Positions 1-3,110 of a stretch of DNA of 5,779 nt are shown here, in pieces. Within the stretch, counting starts at the first letter, position 1; each line of letters starts with the position of its first letter. The stretch comes from DASSHC01 sp035693105 (GTDB lineage: Bacteria; Chloroflexota; Chloroflexia; Thermomicrobiales; Thermomicrobiaceae): the NCBI GenBank assembly GCA_035693105.1, contig DASSHC010000486.1:1-5779 (forward strand), in the 5' to 3' direction. The translations under genes were made by a program, and so were the position numbers. The notes beneath the pieces are model-generated. The model ran no database searches. It saw only the letters and a program-made list of their open reading frames with translations, and was not told where the DNA came from.

Positions 1-106
1 CGTCGAAGAGCCAGTCGAGCTGCACGCCCGGCAGCCCAAAGACGGTATCGACGCCCTGTTTCCTGAGCGAGCGGGCCAGGGCTTGCCCTCCGGTCATCAC
101 GGCCAC
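1..106 (-). CDS. Thiamine-pyrophosphate-dependent enzyme (acetolactate synthase-like), N-terminal fragment
   Basis: Only the first 35 codons are in the window; the gene runs off the left edge. The translation reads MAVMTGGQALARSLRKQG and then VDTVFGLPGVQLDWLFD. This is the typical opening of the TPP-binding N-terminal (Pyr) domain of the acetolactate synthase / benzoylformate decarboxylase / oxalyl-CoA decarboxylase superfamily: 'TGG.AL...L...GVDTVFG.PG'. These enzymes are usually 530-600 residues, cytoplasmic, and catalyse TPP-dependent 2-keto acid chemistry. The conserved glutamate that activates TPP lies beyond the edge, so activity and substrate cannot be judged. I chose the GTG at 106 because AAAGGA lies 6 nt upstream of it; an in-frame ATG at 97 and GTG at 100 are alternatives with poorer spacing. 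It follows the ZapE-like gene on the same strand with an 87-nt gap and may have its own promoter. Family assignment is fairly sure, the specific reaction is not. Confidence 0.72.
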   Translation of the reverse strand, partial: MAVMTGGQALARSLRKQGVDTVFGLPGVQLDWLFD

Positions 107-168
107 AGTAGTTCCTTTCTGATCGCGCCGTTCCACAAGCATCGCTTGGATGCGCAAGTCACGCCCAG

Positions 169-197
169 ATTATCCACCTTCGATGTCTCCTCGTCAC
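169..197 (-). promoter_or_regulatory. Candidate sigma-70-type promoter for the TPP enzyme gene
   Basis: Read on the minus strand, GTGACG (197-192) is followed after exactly 17 nt by GATAAT (174-169), a 5/6 match to the -10 consensus; the -35 retains the TGAC core. The predicted transcript would start near 162 and give a leader of about 55 nt before the GTG at 106. The -35 overlaps the stop codon of the upstream ATPase gene. AT-rich hexamers are rare in this GC-rich window, which gives the match some weight, but nothing else supports it. Confidence 0.35.
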
Positions 198-1210
198 GGC
201 GCGCCACCATCGGCCGCCGGCGCGCCGCGCGGCTCCAGGCCCAGACCCAATTCCAGCAGGCGCGAGCGGCAGCGGGCGGCGTGCAGCACGAAGCGGCGAT
301 CGCGCGCCAGGGGGGCCAGCAGCGCGTCAAGCGTTCGGCCTGGCCGGGTCACACGCAGGGCCACGTCGCGGTCGTAGACGCGGTCGATGAAGCGCACGAA
401 GCGCAGCGCGCGGTCGGTGTCCGGCAGCGCGGGCAGCTCGTCCAGCTCGATCAGGTCGACCTCACCCAGCCAGGCGGCGTCGTACATCGGGTGGATCTCG
501 TGCAGGAAGGCAGCGAGCTCGCCCGCGCTGAAGCGGGCCACGCGCGGCCGCTCCGGGAGTGGCGGGCGCGCCGAGCGGCCAGCCGCGCGCCAGTCGTGGC
601 CGTCGAGCCGCAGGATGGTGAAGGCGCCAGCGATCTCCCCCAGTTCGCGGTCGAAGTCCTCGGCCAGATCGCGGCTGCCCGGCATGCCGGCCGGGGCGGC
701 GTTGGCGGTGGCCAGGATGCGCGGGCGCCCGGCCAGCATGGCGCGCGTCAGCGAGGTCAGCAGCATGATGTTGCCGGGGTCGCGCAGGTCGATCTCGTCG
801 ATGCAGACCAGCCGCCGGCTGGCCAGCAGCTCCTTCAGCGGCTGCACGCCGAGCGTGCCGGCCGCCGCGGCGAACTCGTCGAAGGTGGCGAAAAGCTTGG
901 GCTCCTCGGCGGCCAGGTAGGCCGCCGCCAGCAGGTGCGTCTTGCCGATGCCCGGCCGACCGTCGAGGTAGATGCCGCGCGGCTCGTGCGGCGCCTGCTC
1001 GCGGCGGCGCCAGGGGAGGCGGCTCCGGGGCGGCTCCGGCGCGGCGACGAAGGCTGCTATGCGCTCGCGCACACGCTCTTGCTCGGGAAAGGCGGGGTCG
1101 GGCTGGAAGGAGCAGAAGCTGACGGACTCGAAGCGCCGCGGCAGGAGGAATTGCGGACCGCGCGTCGCCGCCACCCGCGCGCGCAGCCGCGCCACCGGAA
1201 CAATCGTCAC
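194..1210 (-). CDS. zapE: ZapE/AFG1-like P-loop ATPase
   Basis: A cytoplasmic ATPase of the AFG1/ZapE family (E. coli ZapE acts at the Z-ring in late division; yeast Afg1 is a mitochondrial homologue). Visible marks, numbered from the GTG at 1210 (338 aa): Walker A GRPGIGKT at about 84-91, Walker B LVCIDEIDL at 134-142 with the catalytic Glu at about 139, sensor-like ILATAN at about 165-170, a family-type RLDGHDWR segment, and the C-terminal LPDTDRALRFVRFIDRVYD, which matches the AFG1 'AARRF..LID.LYD' region. The length is close to E. coli ZapE (about 375). Divergences from the usual family pattern include the Walker A (GRPGIGKT instead of G.VGRGKT) and DEIDL in place of DEF. The start is chosen for GAGGGAG 5 nt upstream; a GTG at 1231 (345 aa) is an alternative and could be leaderless, since TAGAAT lies just upstream of it. 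It is divergent from the XRE gene. Role in division is inferred from family only. Confidence 0.8.
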   Translation of the reverse strand: MTIVPVARLRARVAATRGPQFLLPRRFESVSFCSFQPDPAFPEQERVRERIAAFVAAPEPPRSRLPWRRREQAPHEPRGIYLDGRPGIGKTHLLAAAYLAAEEPKLFATFDEFAAAAGTLGVQPLKELLASRRLVCIDEIDLRDPGNIMLLTSLTRAMLAGRPRILATANAAPAGMPGSRDLAEDFDRELGEIAGAFTILRLDGHDWRAAGRSARPPLPERPRVARFSAGELAAFLHEIHPMYDAAWLGEVDLIELDELPALPDTDRALRFVRFIDRVYDRDVALRVTRPGRTLDALLAPLARDRRFVLHAARCRSRLLELGLGLEPRGAPAADGGAP

Positions 1211-1306
1211 GCCGGCTCCCTCTACATTCACAGTCTCATTCTACCCGGCTCCGCCCACTCTCCGGCTGGGGAGCGTATCCTGTGCGCGGTGCTGGAGGAG
1301 GGGCCG
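1211..1306. promoter_or_regulatory. Divergent intergenic promoter region between the ATPase and XRE genes
   Basis: This gap of about 96 bp must carry the start signals of both divergent genes. On the minus strand TAGAAT (1243-1238) is a 5/6 match to a -10 box and predicts transcription from about 1231, so the GTG at 1231 would be leaderless or the GTG at 1210 would have a leader of about 21 nt. On the plus strand TATCCT (1276-1281) is a weaker -10 candidate. No convincing -35 is visible for either. GGAGGAGG (1294-1301) is a strong ribosome binding site for the XRE gene. I saw no clear operator palindrome. Confidence 0.35.
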
Positions 1307-1684
1307 ATGAGCGAGCAAACGGGGGATGCCTACCGGCTGGCGGTCGGCGAGACCATCCGACGGCTGCGCGGCGAGCGCGGCTGGTCGCTCGGCGCGCTTG
1401 GCCAGCGCACCGGCCGCTCGATCTCCTACCTCAGCGAGCTAGAGCACGGGCTCAAGGAGCCGTCCGGCGCCAGCCTGGAGGCGCTGGCGGCCGCCTTCGG
1501 CCTGACCCTGGCCGAGCTGCTGGGGGCCGTGACGCAGGCGCTCCAGCCCGGCCCGGCGCTCCCGCCGCGGGTGCTGCGCGGCCTGGGGGAGCCCGAGCTG
1601 GCCGAGCTGAGCCGCTACGCCGACTGGCTGCGCTGGCGCGGGGAGCGGGAGCGCTTTGACGGCCCGCGCCGGGGCGTGGAATAG
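1307..1684 (+). CDS. XRE-family helix-turn-helix regulator, ClgR/PopR-like
   Basis: A 125-residue DNA-binding protein. Residues about 13-72 form a five-helix XRE HTH: 'GETIRRLRGERGWSLGALG' covers helices 1 and 2, and 'SISYLSELEHGLKEPS' is the recognition helix and following turn. The YLSE(L/I)E.G.KE.S pattern is typical of the ClgR/PopR group, which in actinobacteria activates clp protease genes; I infer only the fold type, not that regulon. The C-terminal 50 residues hold a proline-rich linker (about 78-88) and an acidic/basic amphipathic helix (ELAELSRYADWLRWRGERERF) that could mediate dimerisation; no ligand domain is present. The ATG at 1307 has GGAGGAGG upstream. The same frame is open far upstream to position 83, but that stretch is antisense to the ATPase and is not coding. 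Its divergent placement suggests it may control the ATPase gene, itself, or both. Confidence 0.85.
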   Translation: MSEQTGDAYRLAVGETIRRLRGERGWSLGALGQRTGRSISYLSELEHGLKEPSGASLEALAAAFGLTLAELLGAVTQALQPGPALPPRVLRGLGEPELAELSRYADWLRWRGERERFDGPRRGVE

Positions 1685-1738
1685 TTGCGGGGCGAATTCG
1701 GGGGAGTGGCCACCAAGTGGTTTGGGTGCCGCGTCAGC

Positions 1739-1858
1739 ACGGATCCCTCGACTGCGCTCGGGATGACAGAGGGAATGAGGGGCTGACGATCACGAGCTGT
1801 GTCGTCCGAAAGGCCACATCCCTCCCCCTGTCATCCTGAGCGCAGTCGAAGGATCCGT
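1739..1858. repeat. Paired inverted-repeat element, copy A
   Basis: Two 36-nt arms (1739-1774 and 1823-1858) are inverted copies, matching at 33 of 36 positions, separated by a 48-nt spacer. Each arm ends at the outside in ACGGATCC. The inner part reads CTCGACTGCGCTCGGGATGA on the left and its near-complement on the right. Two of the differences would become G-U pairs in RNA, so transcripts could fold into a long hairpin. A second copy lies at 2918-3036. Translated, the right arm gives 'HPERSRRI', a peptide I recognise from spurious proteins in many environmental bacterial genomes, so this looks like a widespread dispersed repeat. It fills the gap between the XRE gene and the epimerase. No target-site duplication or transposase is visible. 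The rest of the gap (1685-1738) holds nothing I can support. Confidence 0.85.
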
Positions 1859-1876
1859 CCTCACAAGCTACCTACC

Positions 1877-1888
1877 GCCTTCGAAGGC
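1877..1888. other. 12-bp perfect palindrome upstream of the epimerase gene
   Basis: GCCTTCGAAGGC is a perfect 12-bp palindrome 40 nt before the epimerase start codon, between repeat copy A and the ribosome binding site. Its position would suit a dimeric repressor site, but its inner TTCGAAGG resembles part of the neighbouring repeat arm, so it may be a decayed repeat remnant. No second copy was seen. Confidence 0.3.
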
Positions 1889-1928
1889 CAACGATCATGC
1901 GACTGTGTTATGCGGAGAGAGGACCAAC

Positions 1929-2891
1929 ATGCGGGTGCTGGTGACGGGTGGCGCCGGGTTTATCGGCTCGCACGCGGTCGATAGCCTGCTGGCGCGGGGA
2001 CACGAGGTGCTGGTCGTCGACGATCTCTCGACCGGCAAGCGCGAGAACGTGCCCGCCGGCGCCGAGTTGGCCCAGCTCGACATCGCCGGCCCGGAGCTGG
2101 TCGCGGCCGCCCGCGCCTTCCGGCCCGATGCCGTCAGCCACTTCGCCGCCCAGGCCTCGGTCGCCGTCTCGATGAAGCAGCCCCAGGCCGACGCCACCAC
2201 CAACATCCTCGGCGGGCTGAACGTCTTGCAAGCGGCGCTGGAGTCCGGCAGCCGCCAGCTCGTCTACATCACGACCGGCGGCGCGCTCTACGGCACGCCC
2301 GAGTATCTCCCCTGCGACGAGGAGCACCCGATTCGTCCGGAGAGTCCGTATGGACTGAGCAAGTGGACGCTGGAGCAGTACCTGACCATGCTGGCGCCGC
2401 CGTCGCTGCCGCTCAAGGTGCTGCGGCTGGCCAACATCTACGGCCCGCGCCAGGATCCGCACGGCGAGGCCGGCGTGGTGGCCATCTTCGCCGGGCGCAT
2501 GGCGCGCGACGAGCCGGTGGTGATCTTCGGCGACGGCGAGCAGACGCGCGACTTCGTCTACGTCGGCGACGTGGTCCACGCCCACGACCTGGCGCTGGCG
2601 CACCCGGACTCATTTGCCGTCAACATCAGCACCAGCCAGGGCACCTCGGTCAATGAGCTCTTCGGGCTGATGGCGGCCGCGACCGGCTACCGGCAGCCGG
2701 CGGTGCACGAGCTCGAGCGCGCGGGCGACCTCAAGCACAGCACGCTGGCCAACGAGCGCGCCCGCCGCGTCCTCGGCTGGGCGCCCGAGACGCCGCTGGC
2801 CGAAGGGTTGCGCCAGACGATCGAGTCCGTCCGCTCGGGGGCCCTCACCCCCGACCCCTCTCCCGGTGCGCGGGAGAGGGGAGGTGGCTAA
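1929..2891 (+). CDS. NAD-dependent sugar-nucleotide epimerase (GalE-like extended SDR)
   Basis: A 320-residue cytoplasmic enzyme of the extended short-chain dehydrogenase/reductase family, most like UDP-glucose 4-epimerase, which interconverts UDP-glucose and UDP-galactose through a bound-NAD ketose intermediate. Marks: MRVLVTGGAGFIGSH with the NAD-binding GGAGFIG at 7-13; Asp31 at the end of beta-2 followed by DLSTGKREN, typical of NAD preference and GalE; TTGGALYG at 115-122 carrying the catalytic Ser/Thr region; Y141 and K145 of the YxxxK motif; and then RLANIYGPRQDP and DGEQTRDFVYVGDV, standard for this family. The ATG at 1929 has GAGAGAGGA just upstream; an ATG at 1905 in frame lacks a good site. 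The last 16 residues (from A305) are encoded largely by a dispersed repeat and are probably not native to the fold. Substrate could be another NDP-sugar; dehydratase activity is less likely. The gene is flanked by repeat copies A and B. Confidence 0.88.
   Translation: MRVLVTGGAGFIGSHAVDSLLARGHEVLVVDDLSTGKRENVPAGAELAQLDIAGPELVAAARAFRPDAVSHFAAQASVAVSMKQPQADATTNILGGLNVLQAALESGSRQLVYITTGGALYGTPEYLPCDEEHPIRPESPYGLSKWTLEQYLTMLAPPSLPLKVLRLANIYGPRQDPHGEAGVVAIFAGRMARDEPVVIFGDGEQTRDFVYVGDVVHAHDLALAHPDSFAVNISTSQGTSVNELFGLMAAATGYRQPAVHELERAGDLKHSTLANERARRVLGWAPETPLAEGLRQTIESVRSGALTPDPSPGARERGGG
2841..2881 (+). repeat. Outer inverted repeat, left arm, with a strong hairpin
   Basis: This 41-nt arm matches the reverse complement of 3071-3110 at 38 of 41 aligned positions (two substitutions and one 1-nt gap). 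Its first part is a GCCCTCACCCCC tract. The second part is a self-complementary hairpin: stem CCCCTCTCCCG (2855-2865) pairs perfectly with CGGGAGAGGGG (2871-2881) around the loop GTGCG. It overlaps the 3' end of the epimerase frame, giving residues LTPDPSPGARERG. The hairpin could slow or end transcription, but there is no T-tract after it. I recognise this as a dispersed repeat type seen in GC-rich environmental genomes; that is memory, not a search. Confidence 0.85.
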
Positions 2892-2917
2892 CGAGGAAGA
2901 TTTGGCGTAGGGGGAAG

Positions 2918-3036
2918 ACGGATCCCTCCACTTCGGTCGGGATGACAGGGCTAATAGGGGGCGTCAGACGAGGACATGTCGTGGTCGTACGCCCCAAATC
3001 TCACCCTGTCATCCTGGGCGCAGTCGAAGGATCCGT
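2918..3036. repeat. Paired inverted-repeat element, copy B
   Basis: Second copy of the element at 1739-1858. The arms 2918-2950 and 3004-3036 are inverted copies matching at 27 of 33 positions around a 53-nt spacer. Like ends match better between copies than opposite ends do within this copy: the two right arms differ at 1 of 31 positions and the two left arms at about 3, apart from a 1-nt length change. The element therefore has distinct left and right ends and was spread as a unit. The spacer holds its own 7-bp inverted repeat, GGGGCGT (2958-2964) with ACGCCCC (2989-2995), and the palindrome GACATGTC (2973-2980). It lies wholly inside the outer inverted repeat pair. Confidence 0.85.
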
Positions 3037-3070
3037 TCTGGATGGCACTCAGCGTACTCGATGGGCAGCG

Positions 3071-3110
3071 CCCCTCTCCCGCGCACGGGAGAGGGGATGG
3101 GGGTGAGGGC
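3071..3110 (-). repeat. Outer inverted repeat, right arm, hairpin directly after the BNR gene stop
   Basis: Inverted partner of 2841-2881. The hairpin stem CCCCTCTCCCG (3071-3081) pairs perfectly with CGGGAGAGGGG (3086-3096) around a 4-nt loop, and the GGGGGTGAGGGC tract runs to 3110, the base next to the stop codon of the minus-strand gene (3113-3111). Read from that gene, the hairpin begins about 14 nt past the stop, a suitable place for a terminator, though no run of T follows it. With the left arm it brackets the convergent 3' ends of two genes. Confidence 0.85.

Noticed and set aside
136..153. Small overlapping hairpins (CAAGC/GCTTG and GCATC/GATGC) in the leader of the TPP gene
   Set aside because: The 5-bp stems are mutually exclusive and weak; no known leader or riboswitch consensus (for example a TPP riboswitch) was seen.
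83..1306. Very long plus-strand open frame upstream of and in frame with the XRE gene
   Set aside because: It is antisense to the ZapE-like gene, its translation is low-complexity and rich in Arg, Ala, Gln and Gly, and it has no family motifs. Long antisense frames are expected at this GC content. The real gene starts at 1307 behind a strong ribosome binding site.
1710..1720. Small hairpin CCAC-CAA-GTGG followed by TTTGGG as a terminator for the XRE gene
   Set aside because: The stem is only 4 bp and the T-run only three bases, too weak to support.
1799..1984. 61-codon plus-strand frame containing 'HPERSRRI'
   Set aside because: It is a translation of the right arm of repeat copy A running into the start of the epimerase in the wrong frame. 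No credible ribosome binding site or family.
1908..2603. 231-codon minus-strand open frame opposite the epimerase
   Set aside because: The plus-strand product has complete SDR motifs; the minus-strand one is a composition-driven shadow.
1739..3036. Possible CRISPR array or phage attachment sites from the repeated sequences
   Set aside because: There are only two copies of each repeat type, they are inverted pairs over 1 kb apart, there are no regular spacers, and no cas, integrase or tRNA gene is present.
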